DNA from: an uncultured Flavobacteriales bacterium
GTDB taxonomy: Bacteria > Bacteroidota > Bacteroidia > Palsa-965
Assembly (NCBI GenBank): GCA_903873905.1
Contig: CAIQQJ010000115.1
Coordinates: 42,356 to 106,355, forward strand
DNA length: 64,000 nt
Direction: 5' to 3'
Shown here: positions 37,632 to 47,839 of the stretch, in pieces
How positions within the stretch are numbered: position 1 is the first letter of the stretch
How the letters are laid out: every line of letters begins with the position of its first letter
Translations under genes and position numbers: made by a program
The notes under the pieces: generated by a model
Database searches by the model: none
What the model saw: only the letters and a program-made list of their open reading frames with translations
What the model was told of the DNA's origin: nothing

Positions 37632-40523
37632 ATGGACGGATTTCTGAAAAAAGTCAGTGAGTTTATTTTCTCCACCTATGGTGAGAAAATAGATGACTTA
37701 TGCATAGTTCTTCCTAATCGCAGAGCAGGTCTGTTTCTCAAAAACCATTTTTCAGAACATTCCAAAATTCCAATTTGGTCACCAGCTATTTTTTCCATTG
37801 AGGATTTTATTTGGGAACTTTCGGGATTAAAAAAAGCAGACACTGCAGAACAACTTTTTATTTTTTATTCTGTTTACAAAGAGGCGGAAAAAGAAAAAGC
37901 TGAACCATTTGAACTTTTTTGCAAATGGGCACCTACCCTACTCAATGATTTTAACGAAACAGACAGTTATCTTGCCGACACTGAAAAACTTTTCGGAAAT
38001 CTGAGTGACATAAAGGGAATTGAAGAATGGAGTCTTGGCGATTCATCGCTAACTGATTTTCAAAAAAAATATTTGCACTTCTGGTCGTCCCTTGGTAAAT
38101 GGTATTCCAGTTATCGTGCGAAATTATTGGATGAAAAAATTGCATATCCCGGATTGGCTTACCGAATGGTTGCCGAAAATATTACTTCGCTTATTGAAAA
38201 TAAAAAGTGGCGGAAAATAATTTTCGCGGGATTCAATGCACTGAATACTTCAGAAGAAAAAATATTCTCTGCATTGAGGGAAAGCGGAAAAGCGGATTTA
38301 TTGTGGGACACTGATCGTTATTATTTGGAGAACACGGCGAATGAGGCCGGGGAATTCTTGAGAAAATACAAGAAGGAATATTTCAAACCAATAACGGGCA
38401 ACACATTTACATTCGAACATATTGAAGATCGATTTGCGACAGAGAAAAAAAACATTACAGTAATTGGTGTTGCAAGAATGGTGTCACAAGCAAAAGCCGC
38501 TGCCCATTTTTTAAAAACATTGCCAGAGGAAAAACGCTATGCCACTTCAACAGCAATTGTTTTAGCCGACGAACAATTATTGCTTCCTCTTTTACACGCC
38601 TTACCCGAAGAAGCTTCAACCATTAATATTACAATGGGATTTCCATTGAGGAATACGCCAGCAGCAACACTTGTCAATGCACTATTTTCATTGCACATCA
38701 ATGCAGAGCGTTTTAATATTTTAACGAGCAAACAAGATGCTAAACGGGAATTGAAATATTACCATGCTGATCTCACTCGCTTACTTCGTCATCCTTACAT
38801 CAAACAATTGCTCGCTTCATCAGGCCTTGCGGAAAAACTGGATGCACACCTTGCAAAGAGAAATATCATTTTCAGTTCTTCCGGACAACTTCAGAATGTT
38901 TTTCCAGAATCAAAAGAAGCATTCCAACCCATTGCACAAATTCTTATTCCATGGACCAATACAACACAGGCGCTGGATGGAATTTCAGCGGTAATTGATT
39001 TGCTTCGTCCAATTTTCGCCAACAAAAATTCTTCGGGTGATTCAGCCTCCTTGAATATTGATATGGAATATCTTTTTCAGATCAATTTAATTGTAAAACG
39101 TGCTAGGACTTTATTGGAAAAATGGTCTGCGATAAATCCTACAGAAAATATTGTAGGTGACATTCGCTCCTTAAAAGTTTTGGTGGATCAACAATTGACT
39201 TCATCAACTCTTCCCTTTTTCGGTGAACCGCTTTCTGGATTACAAATCATGGGCGTTCTCGAAACTCGAACACTTGATTTTGAAAATGTGATTCTGCTTT
39301 CTGCCAATGAAAATATCATTCCTGGCGGAAAAGTTCAGCACACCTTCATTTTATTTGATTTGAGAAAATATTTCGGCATGCCTGTTTGGGATGACAAGGA
39401 TGCCGTTTCCGCTTATCACTTTTACAGATTGCTGCAAAGAGCGAAAAATATTTTCATCGTACACAATACCGACACAGATCAATTCGGCAATCGCGAAAAA
39501 AGTCGCTTTGTTACGCAATTGCTTTATGAATTGCCGGAAGCAAATAAAAACATCACAATAAAGGAAGTCGTTTTTGATGCCGGTTTATCAGATGCAACAA
39601 TTGCTCCTGAAATCATTTCTGTTCCCAAGACTGGATCTGTTCCAGAAAAAATAAAGGAGCTGGGCGTCAAAGGGCTTTCTCCTTCCTTGTTGAATTCATT
39701 TCGTTCCTGTGGATTGAAATTTTATTTCCATTACATCGCACATTTACGTGAGCCGGATGAGGTGGAAGAAACCATTGGTGCGGATACACTTGGAACGATT
39801 ATTCACAAGGCGCTTGAAGAGCTCTACAAACCTGCTATTGGGCAATTATTATCAGCCACATTTTTTGATGCGGCGCTGAAAAAAGTGGAACATATCAGTG
39901 AAGCAATGTTTGCAAATTATTTTTCTGCAGAAGAATCTTCGTATGGAAAAAATTTGCTCGCAAAGAAAATCGCCATACGCTATTTGAAAAAATATTTGGA
40001 ATTGGAAAAGAAAAAGCTTTCTGATTCCAGTATTGAAATACCACATGTTGCTGCGCTAGAAACAAACCTTGAATTTAGTTTTGAATTGGATGGAAAAACA
40101 ATTCTGTTGAAAGGACAAGCCGATCGCATCGACAAAACGGATTCTCTGATTACTTTAATTGATTACAAAACCGGTGTTGCAGAAGAGAAGGAAGTGACCA
40201 TAAATAATTGGGAAGAGATCCTGAATAACCCGAAGATTGAAAAGGGATTCCAACTATTGATGTATGCTTGGCTCTATTCAAGAATGAATGGAAATAATTT
40301 GCCGACTCTTTCTGGAATTGTTTCTTTCCGAAAACTCAGCAGTGGTTTTTTGAATGTTAAAACGCCAGAAGGAAAAATCATTGGCGCCGAAACATTAATT
40401 AATTTCGAAAACGCTTTGAAACAATTGTTAGAAGAGTTGTTCGATTTAGAAAAAGAATTTGTTCAAACAGCTGACACAAACAGTTGCGTTAATTGTGACT
40501 TCAAGGGAATTTGCAGAAGATGA
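37632..40523 (+). CDS. PD-(D/E)XK nuclease family protein, AddB-like inactivated helicase/nuclease
   Basis: LPNRRAGLFLKNH; C-terminal RecB nuclease GQADRIDKTDSLITLIDYKTG; terminal Cys cluster CVNCDFKGIC. Confidence 0.88.
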   Translation: MDGFLKKVSEFIFSTYGEKIDDLCIVLPNRRAGLFLKNHFSEHSKIPIWSPAIFSIEDFIWELSGLKKADTAEQLFIFYSVYKEAEKEKAEPFELFCKWAPTLLNDFNETDSYLADTEKLFGNLSDIKGIEEWSLGDSSLTDFQKKYLHFWSSLGKWYSSYRAKLLDEKIAYPGLAYRMVAENITSLIENKKWRKIIFAGFNALNTSEEKIFSALRESGKADLLWDTDRYYLENTANEAGEFLRKYKKEYFKPITGNTFTFEHIEDRFATEKKNITVIGVARMVSQAKAAAHFLKTLPEEKRYATSTAIVLADEQLLLPLLHALPEEASTINITMGFPLRNTPAATLVNALFSLHINAERFNILTSKQDAKRELKYYHADLTRLLRHPYIKQLLASSGLAEKLDAHLAKRNIIFSSSGQLQNVFPESKEAFQPIAQILIPWTNTTQALDGISAVIDLLRPIFANKNSSGDSASLNIDMEYLFQINLIVKRARTLLEKWSAINPTENIVGDIRSLKVLVDQQLTSSTLPFFGEPLSGLQIMGVLETRTLDFENVILLSANENIIPGGKVQHTFILFDLRKYFGMPVWDDKDAVSAYHFYRLLQRAKNIFIVHNTDTDQFGNREKSRFVTQLLYELPEANKNITIKEVVFDAGLSDATIAPEIISVPKTGSVPEKIKELGVKGLSPSLLNSFRSCGLKFYFHYIAHLREPDEVEETIGADTLGTIIHKALEELYKPAIGQLLSATFFDAALKKVEHISEAMFANYFSAEESSYGKNLLAKKIAIRYLKKYLELEKKKLSDSSIEIPHVAALETNLEFSFELDGKTILLKGQADRIDKTDSLITLIDYKTGVAEEKEVTINNWEEILNNPKIEKGFQLLMYAWLYSRMNGNNLPTLSGIVSFRKLSSGFLNVKTPEGKIIGAETLINFENALKQLLEELFDLEKEFVQTADTNSCVNCDFKGICRR

Positions 40524-40638
40524 CAAAGAATGAAAAATATTTCATTTCATCTCTACCACCGACACATCATGCCTTTTTACCTCAAATCCCCTACTACAAC
40601 CAAGAAGACTTTATCTTTATAAGTAAGAGAAAAAGCAA

Positions 40639-41688
40639 ATGGAAAATAGAATTGTCAGAGTTGCGCTCCATATTTTAGGTTGCATTGTTGTTTTATCCGT
40701 CCCAATTCTATCGATGGATCCGCATACATTGGACAAAGGTTTGTTTGTGCTTGGACCATTTCAAGGAGATTTATTATTTCATATCCTTCTAATTGCATTT
40801 TTCTACGCCCTACATTTCCTTCTTGTCCCAAAATTATTTTTGACAAAAAAATATTTTTCTTTTTTAGCCATAGTGGTATTTTTCTTTTTCCTCATTGAAT
40901 TGTTTTTTAGATTATTTTTTTCGCATCAAGGTCCGACACCCAATGAATTCGTGCCTGCTATAGATCAAATTCCAACACCTAACTTTGATTTACACAATCC
41001 CAAGCCCCCAAGATTTCGCAATTTCATCATCAATTTGATTGAATATATTGCAGTAATTATTTTTTCCTTGTTGCTAAAAATTAATGAAAAGTGGAAAAAA
41101 GCAGAGAAAGAAAAATTATCGGTTGAACTCTCTTATCTAAAGGCACAAATCAATCCTCACTTTTTGTTCAACACCTTAAACAGCATTTATTCACTTGCCA
41201 TTACAAAATCGGATGGGACTGCTGATGCGGTTGTGAAACTTTCGGAAATGATGCGCTATGTTACTACCGAGGCGCACAATGAATTTGTTGATCTTGAAAA
41301 GGAATTAAATTACATCAAAAATTACATTGATCTGCAAAAACTGCGTTTGGGAAATACGGTTGAAGTACAATTCGAAATGAAAGGTTTTTCGAAATTCAAA
41401 AAAATCACACCCTTAGTGATTATTCCATTTGTTGAAAATGCCTTCAAGTATGGAGTAAATCCGGAAGAGGATTCTTACATTAGGATTTTTATTTCCGTTG
41501 ATGAAAAAAACCTTGATTTAAAAATCATAAACAAGAAAGTTGACATTCAATATAGCAAAGAATCGCATAGTGGTCATGGCATTGCCAATGCATCACGGCG
41601 GCTTGAATTTTCATATCCTGGAAAACACACGCTTATTATCAAGGACGAAAAAAAGGAATATTCTGTTTCACTAAAATTAATTTTATGA
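40639..41688 (+). CDS. LytS/YehU-type sensor histidine kinase
   Basis: LSYLKAQINPHFLFNTLNSIYSLA (His_kinase signature); PFVENAFKYGV. Confidence 0.93.
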   Translation: MENRIVRVALHILGCIVVLSVPILSMDPHTLDKGLFVLGPFQGDLLFHILLIAFFYALHFLLVPKLFLTKKYFSFLAIVVFFFFLIELFFRLFFSHQGPTPNEFVPAIDQIPTPNFDLHNPKPPRFRNFIINLIEYIAVIIFSLLLKINEKWKKAEKEKLSVELSYLKAQINPHFLFNTLNSIYSLAITKSDGTADAVVKLSEMMRYVTTEAHNEFVDLEKELNYIKNYIDLQKLRLGNTVEVQFEMKGFSKFKKITPLVIIPFVENAFKYGVNPEEDSYIRIFISVDEKNLDLKIINKKVDIQYSKESHSGHGIANASRRLEFSYPGKHTLIIKDEKKEYSVSLKLIL

Positions 41689-42377
41689 TAAAGGCAATTG
41701 CATTGGACGACGAGCCTCTTGCTTTAAAAGTAATTGAGGGTTTTTGTGGAAGAGTTGATTTTATTGATTTGCAAAAAACATTTACGAAACCAAGTGAGGG
41801 ATTAAAATACCTCAGGAAATTCCCTGCTGATTTGGTTTTCCTCGACATAAAAATGCCGTCCATTTCCGGGATAGAATTTCATAAGCAAATCCCCTATGAA
41901 ACCATGGTTATTTTCACCACTGCGTTCAGTGAATTTGCAGTAGAGGGTTTTAATCTTAATGCAGTCGATTACCTTTTAAAACCATTTTCATTCGAACGAT
42001 TTGAAAAGGCTGTCAACAAGGCAAAAGAATTATTTGATGCAGCACATCTGAAATCAGCACCATCTGATTTGCATTTGATGATCAGAGCCGATTACAGTCT
42101 CATGAAAATCATGGTTTCAGAAATTCTTTTCATTGAAAGTCTAGATGATTATATTAAAATCCATTTGCTTGGAAGAAGCCCACTTGTCACTCGCATGACG
42201 ATGAAATCTATTTTGGAAAGTCTACCACCAACAGAATTCATTCGTGTGCACCGCTCCTTTATTGTTCCAATGAATAAAATTGAAACCATCCGCAATAAGA
42301 TTATTCAAATTGGAGAAAATAAAGTGCCGATTGGATCAAGTTATGAAAGTGAATTTTTTGAGCGATTCAAGGGGTGA
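41685..42377 (+). CDS. LytTR family response regulator
   Basis: Receiver IALDDEPLALKVIEGF, VFLDIKMPSISG; LytTR IRVHRSFIVPMNKIE; ATGA overlap with kinase. Confidence 0.95.
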   Translation: MIKAIALDDEPLALKVIEGFCGRVDFIDLQKTFTKPSEGLKYLRKFPADLVFLDIKMPSISGIEFHKQIPYETMVIFTTAFSEFAVEGFNLNAVDYLLKPFSFERFEKAVNKAKELFDAAHLKSAPSDLHLMIRADYSLMKIMVSEILFIESLDDYIKIHLLGRSPLVTRMTMKSILESLPPTEFIRVHRSFIVPMNKIETIRNKIIQIGENKVPIGSSYESEFFERFKG

Positions 42378-42568
42378 TTTTTATCCGTACTTGCAATTCA
42401 AAAGCTGTTCTTGATATTTTTATTTGAAATAATCATTGCTATTTTCATTGGGAAATGAAATTTCGAAAGACTCATAAACAACTTTTGACCGATACAAATC
42501 ACTGATTTGTCGAATTAGTTTTTAATTCAGTAACATTTTGGTCACTTTTATTCTAAATTAGAATTACC

Positions 42569-44260
42569 ATGAAAGCCCTCAAAAAAATTTACTTGCCACT
42601 TCTGCTGACCAGCTTCTTTTCATTTACAAACTTGAATGCACAGCAATGGGGAGACTATACTTTATATAGCATAAAGAATAGCTCGAATGCATATCTCATT
42701 GACACCAACAATGCCACCTATCATACTTGGACCGGCTTATCTCCATCCACTGCATACTCAAGTTATTTATTACCGGGAGGAACATTATTGCGAACAGTAA
42801 ATCATCCGGGAAATTCTTTTTCAGGTGGAGCAATGACTGGAGAATTTCAAAAAGTTAGTTACAGTGGAACGCTTCTTTGGGATTTTGTGTATTCAACTTC
42901 CGCCTATTGTATGCATCATGATATTTGTCCCATGCCAAATGGAAACGTACTTGTAATTGCATACGAATCCAAGACTGGACCACAGACTACGCAAGCAGGT
43001 TGTTCCTCTGCCATTACAATGTGGCCCGATAAGATTGTAGAAATCCAACAAACAGGACCAACAACTGGAACCGTAGTTTGGGAATGGCATCTTTGGGATC
43101 ACTTGTGTCAAAGTTTTAATGCGGCAAAAGACAATTATGTAAGTTCAACTGCTGCGCATCCTGAATTGTACAATATCAATCTCAATCCGCAAAAAGAGGT
43201 TTGGCATACCAATGGATTAGATTACAATCCTGTGTTGGATCAAATCATCATGAGCTCACACATGAATAATGAAGCTTATATTATTGATCACAGCACCACC
43301 ATAGCAGAAGCTGCAAGTCACAGTGGTGGTCTCAGTGGAAAAGGTGGTGATTTTTTATATCGTTGGGGAAATCCAACAGCATATGGTCAAACGGGCACAA
43401 CAATTTTCAATGTTGTTCACGATGCACATTGGATTCCTGAAGGTTATGTTAATGAAGGAAGAATTGTAGGATTCAACAACAATGGAATTTCCATGTCGCA
43501 ATCTTGCGTTGATCAAATCACTCCTCCGGTAAGTGGCTATAATTATTCTTACACAGCCAATACTGCTTATGCTCCTTCAACTTACACTTCTCGCCTTTCC
43601 TGCACAGGCTATACGAGCAACGAAGGAAATTCGCAACAACTGCCCAATGGAAATCAATTGGTTTGCATTGCTTTTTCAGGACTCATTTACGAAGTTGATC
43701 CTGCGGGAACCACCATTTGGTCAAAATCTATTACAGGACAAGTTTCGCAGGCTTTCCGTTATTCAGCATGTTATGTTAACAATACTGCTCCGGCAATTCC
43801 AACTATTACTCAAAACGTTTCCGTACTGACTTCGAGTGCAGCCACCACCTATCAATGGTATTTGAATGGTGTTCAGATTGTAGGTGCAACCAGTCAAAAT
43901 TATACACCAAGTGTCAGTGGAATTTATCTTGTGCGTGTTACGGATGCAAATGGTTGCATGTTTAGTTATTCTGCGAATTTTAATTTTTCATTCACCACTT
44001 CTGTTTTGAGTATTTTCAATAATCAGAATGAATTAACAATTTTCCCAAATCCTTCAACTGGAATTGTTACGATTGAAACCGGATTAAATGAAAACAAAAA
44101 TTATATTGTTACGGTTCTTGACGCAATGGGGAAAAATATCATCACAGCAGAAAATTCAAAAACATTGGATTTGTCGAATCTTGAAAACGGAATTTATTTT
44201 ATTTCGGTAATCTCAGAAAATCAAACTTCGGTGACCAAGAAAATTTCTATCATCAAATAA
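42569..44260 (+). CDS. Aryl-sulfotransferase (ASST)-like secreted protein with T9SS type A sorting domain
   Basis: MHHDICPMPNGNVLVIAYE...VWEWHLWDH...GLDYNPVLDQIIMSSHMNNEAYIID; C-terminal LTIFPNPSTGIVTIE. Confidence 0.85.
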   Translation: MKALKKIYLPLLLTSFFSFTNLNAQQWGDYTLYSIKNSSNAYLIDTNNATYHTWTGLSPSTAYSSYLLPGGTLLRTVNHPGNSFSGGAMTGEFQKVSYSGTLLWDFVYSTSAYCMHHDICPMPNGNVLVIAYESKTGPQTTQAGCSSAITMWPDKIVEIQQTGPTTGTVVWEWHLWDHLCQSFNAAKDNYVSSTAAHPELYNINLNPQKEVWHTNGLDYNPVLDQIIMSSHMNNEAYIIDHSTTIAEAASHSGGLSGKGGDFLYRWGNPTAYGQTGTTIFNVVHDAHWIPEGYVNEGRIVGFNNNGISMSQSCVDQITPPVSGYNYSYTANTAYAPSTYTSRLSCTGYTSNEGNSQQLPNGNQLVCIAFSGLIYEVDPAGTTIWSKSITGQVSQAFRYSACYVNNTAPAIPTITQNVSVLTSSAATTYQWYLNGVQIVGATSQNYTPSVSGIYLVRVTDANGCMFSYSANFNFSFTTSVLSIFNNQNELTIFPNPSTGIVTIETGLNENKNYIVTVLDAMGKNIITAENSKTLDLSNLENGIYFISVISENQTSVTKKISIIK

Positions 44261-44268
44261 ATTACATC

Positions 44269-45285
44269 ATGAAAAAATATTTTCTAATTGCTGCCACACT
44301 TTTTATTTGCAGCGGATTGTTTGCCAAAAAAGTTAAGTTCTCCGTTAACATGACAGGACAAGTAGTTGTTGATTCATTAGGTGTACATGTAACGGGCGAT
44401 TTCCAAACTGCTGCAGGATTTACTGGCGGCAATTGGATTCCCAATACAGCAACCATGACACAAGAGGTGGCTGACACCAATATCTATAGCATCATTGTAG
44501 ATATTCCTGCTTTCACAAAATATGAATACAAATATGTAAATGGCATTTTTGCCTATCAAGTGGAATTTGTACCGATAGAATCTCGAGTGCTTTACAATTA
44601 CATCGACAACAGATGGATTTATATTGATTCCCTTGCCAATGACACCACGATCATTGAGCCTGTTATTTTTGGAACTAATGCACCAATAGGAAAACACCTT
44701 TTGCGTTTTGAGGTAGATTTGCAAAACGAGGCTGCAATTGATCCTACGGGCATACATGTTGAAGGAACTTTTCAAGGATGGAATCCTGCAAAAACAAGGA
44801 TGTACAGTTTTGATGGTCACGTTTATGAATACATAACATATATCGACACATTGACTGCAGTTCTTTCAAATGAATTCAAATATTTAAATGGAAATACCAT
44901 AGCGAATGCAGAAGTAATTCCCAGTCCATGTGTTACTGCAAATGGAAATCGTGAAACATACCTTCCGAAAGATTCCATGCTAGCAGTTATTTGTTATTCC
45001 GGTTGTGTGGATTGTCTTTCCATTGGAATAAGCGAAAATAATTTCTCAGAAGGCATTCGCATTTCCCCAAACCCAACTAGTGAATTTGCAATGCTTGAAT
45101 TCAATGACAAAACAAGTTTGCATACCATTTGCATTCTTGATGTAGAAGGAAGAATAGTGCGCACCTATAAGAATTATTACAACAGCTATTTGCGCATTGA
45201 AAAATCCGATTTGAATAGCGGCATGTATTTCATAAACATTTCAGGCGCCAACAAAAGCTCAACATTGAAATTGATTTTTAATTAA
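44269..45285 (+). CDS. Secreted protein with two E-set/CBM-like repeats and T9SS type A sorting domain
   Basis: Internal repeat VKFSVNMTGQ...GVHVTGDFQ / LRFEVDLQNE...GIHVEGTFQGW; C-terminal ISPNPTSEFAMLEF...LNSGMYFINISG. Confidence 0.8.
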   Translation: MKKYFLIAATLFICSGLFAKKVKFSVNMTGQVVVDSLGVHVTGDFQTAAGFTGGNWIPNTATMTQEVADTNIYSIIVDIPAFTKYEYKYVNGIFAYQVEFVPIESRVLYNYIDNRWIYIDSLANDTTIIEPVIFGTNAPIGKHLLRFEVDLQNEAAIDPTGIHVEGTFQGWNPAKTRMYSFDGHVYEYITYIDTLTAVLSNEFKYLNGNTIANAEVIPSPCVTANGNRETYLPKDSMLAVICYSGCVDCLSIGISENNFSEGIRISPNPTSEFAMLEFNDKTSLHTICILDVEGRIVRTYKNYYNSYLRIEKSDLNSGMYFINISGANKSSTLKLIFN

Positions 45286-45321
45286 TCGAAACTGCTTTTT
45301 ATTATTTCAATAGTATTTCAA

Positions 45322-47589
45322 ATGAATCGTAAACTGCTCTTTTTTCTTCCACTATTTATTTTTTGTGGCAATTTTCTTATTGGACAAAACAGTTTTTTTA
45401 GAACCGACACAGTTCAGGTTATTGAAATCACCTTTCCTACTCCGAATTGGGATTATGAAATGGATACTGCTAAAATTGGAAGTGATGGCTACGTTCTGGC
45501 AACACAAGTGAAAATAAATGGCACCATCTTCGACAGTGTCGGCGTTCGTTATAAAGGGAATAGTTCTTACGATTCAACCGTTGCAAAAAACCCGCTTCAC
45601 CTAAAGCTGGATTACGTACATGGAACTGCTGCATACGACAGTTATACGGATGTAAAACTCAGCAATTGTTTTGCCGATCCATCCATGGTGCGAGAAGTTC
45701 TTGCCTATGATATTCTGCGAAATTATATGGCTGCACCGCAATGTAATTTTGCAAGAGTTACCATTAATGGAATTTATTATGGAGTATACAGTAATTGCGA
45801 AAGCATTGATAACAATTTTTTGAGCAACCATTTTTATTCTGCCAGCAACAGTTTTTTCAAATGCAATCCTGTTAGTGTAATCAATGGACATTTCCCAAAT
45901 CTCCTTTACTTGGGAACGGACAGCGCAAATTATTATGATCGTTATGAAATGAAATCAGTTTTGAAATGGCAGGATCTCATCAATTTATGTGATACCATTA
46001 CAAATCACGGTTCGTCTGCAGATTCAATTTTGGATATCGACCGTGCGCTTTGGATGCTCGCTTTCAATAATGAAACAGTCAATCTTGACTCTTATTCCGG
46101 AGCCTTCGCACAGAATTATTATTTGTACAAAGATGGTAACGGAAGATTTGATCCGATCGTTTGGGATTTGAATATGTGCTTCGGTGGATTTACAAATACT
46201 GGTCTCAGCAATCTTTCCTTAACAGGAATGCAACAAATGACGCCTCTACTTCATTCTACGAACGGAGCGAGACCAATGATCATGAATTTGTTTGCCAACT
46301 CCACCTATCTGAAAATGTACATTGCACACATGCGCACAATTGACACAGAATTTTTCTCCAATGGAAATTATCTCGCAATTGCACAAAGTTTGCAAACGCT
46401 CATTGACAGTTCTGTACAGGTTGAAACTTTTTCACTTTTCACATACAACCAATTTCAACAAGGATTAACAACAACTATTTCAAATGTCCCTGGCATTTCC
46501 ACCCTGATGTCGCCAAGAACGGCATACTTGAATTCAACAACACAATTCCAACAAATTCCTCCCTTCATTACCAATGTCCATTCAAGTCCAACTACACTAA
46601 GTTTGAATGACACGATTTGGATTACTGCAAATGTTTCAAATTCTGCAAGTGTAATGCTTGGCTATCGTGATCAAACACCGAACCGTTTTTACCGAATCCC
46701 AATGTATGACGACGGCCTTCATCATGATGGCGCTGCTGGTGATTTTGTATTTGGAGCAAATATTACTGCCACTTCTGCTTTTATGCAATATTATATTTAC
46801 GCTGAAAATGCAAACGCAGGAATGTTTTCACCAGAAAGAGCAGAATATGAATTTTATTCCATTCCGGTTGCTGTCACTGCTGCTAATGTTGGACAGGTAG
46901 TCATAAATGAATTTGTTGCTTCAAATCAAACAGGCACTACCAATGAAGTTGGAGCGCATCAAGATTGGATTGAATTATACAACAGAACCTCCATTCCACT
47001 CAGCATGTATGGCTTGTATTTGACAGATGACTATACTTTGCCAATGAAATACGCTTTTCCAGAAGTTGTCATTCCTCCTTATGGTTACATGATTATTTGG
47101 GCAGATCTATCAACAAATACGTCTTCCTATTTACATTGCAATTTCCATTTGTCAGCAGCTGGTGAACAAATCATGTTAAGTAATTCAACAGGAGCTGTTC
47201 TCGACAGTATTTCTTTTGGAGCACAAACAACAGACATTTCATTGGGAAGATGTCCGAATGGAACTGGTCCGTTTATTCAATTTGCAAATACAACTTTCAA
47301 CTCAAGTAACATTTGTCCTGCGGGTGTACACGAACAAAACGCAACAACCTATTCTGTTTCCTCATTCCCAAATCCAGCTTCAAATGAAGTTAATATCATT
47401 TCTAATTATCCAGGAATTACTACTGTTGATTTGGTAAATTCAGAAGGGCAATTATTGGAAACTACTTATTTTGAAAATGACAAAGCCTTGTTTGATTTAA
47501 AAAACCTTGCACCTGGAATTTATTTTTTCAGAACAAAAGATAAAAATGGAATGATTTTGCAGATGGGAAAAATTGCTTTGATTCGATAA
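45322..47589 (+). CDS. CotH kinase-family secreted protein with lamin-tail-like domain and T9SS type A sorting domain
   Basis: GVRYKGNSSYDS...NPLHLKLDY...VKLSNCFADPSMVREVLAYDILRNYMAAPQCNFARVTINGIYYGVYSNCESID; VVINEFVASNQTG...DWIELYN. Confidence 0.9.
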   Translation: MNRKLLFFLPLFIFCGNFLIGQNSFFRTDTVQVIEITFPTPNWDYEMDTAKIGSDGYVLATQVKINGTIFDSVGVRYKGNSSYDSTVAKNPLHLKLDYVHGTAAYDSYTDVKLSNCFADPSMVREVLAYDILRNYMAAPQCNFARVTINGIYYGVYSNCESIDNNFLSNHFYSASNSFFKCNPVSVINGHFPNLLYLGTDSANYYDRYEMKSVLKWQDLINLCDTITNHGSSADSILDIDRALWMLAFNNETVNLDSYSGAFAQNYYLYKDGNGRFDPIVWDLNMCFGGFTNTGLSNLSLTGMQQMTPLLHSTNGARPMIMNLFANSTYLKMYIAHMRTIDTEFFSNGNYLAIAQSLQTLIDSSVQVETFSLFTYNQFQQGLTTTISNVPGISTLMSPRTAYLNSTTQFQQIPPFITNVHSSPTTLSLNDTIWITANVSNSASVMLGYRDQTPNRFYRIPMYDDGLHHDGAAGDFVFGANITATSAFMQYYIYAENANAGMFSPERAEYEFYSIPVAVTAANVGQVVINEFVASNQTGTTNEVGAHQDWIELYNRTSIPLSMYGLYLTDDYTLPMKYAFPEVVIPPYGYMIIWADLSTNTSSYLHCNFHLSAAGEQIMLSNSTGAVLDSISFGAQTTDISLGRCPNGTGPFIQFANTTFNSSNICPAGVHEQNATTYSVSSFPNPASNEVNIISNYPGITTVDLVNSEGQLLETTYFENDKALFDLKNLAPGIYFFRTKDKNGMILQMGKIALIR

Positions 47590-47839
47590 GATCAATTTGA
47601 ATTACCAATAACAACACAACATACCTTTTCCCAAAATTCACCTACACAGAAATATTTTTTTCAATTCCACATTTCTGTTTTCATTGGCAAATGCAAAAAA
47701 CTTATTGGGATTCCTGTTTTTTTTAAACAATCCATTTTTGCGCAATTCCGATAGGATTTTCCAAATTTGCATCAGAAGAGGGGCAAAACCACTTCCCTAA
47801 AGGCTATTTTTCAGGAAGTAAAAAAGGTAACTTTACCCA

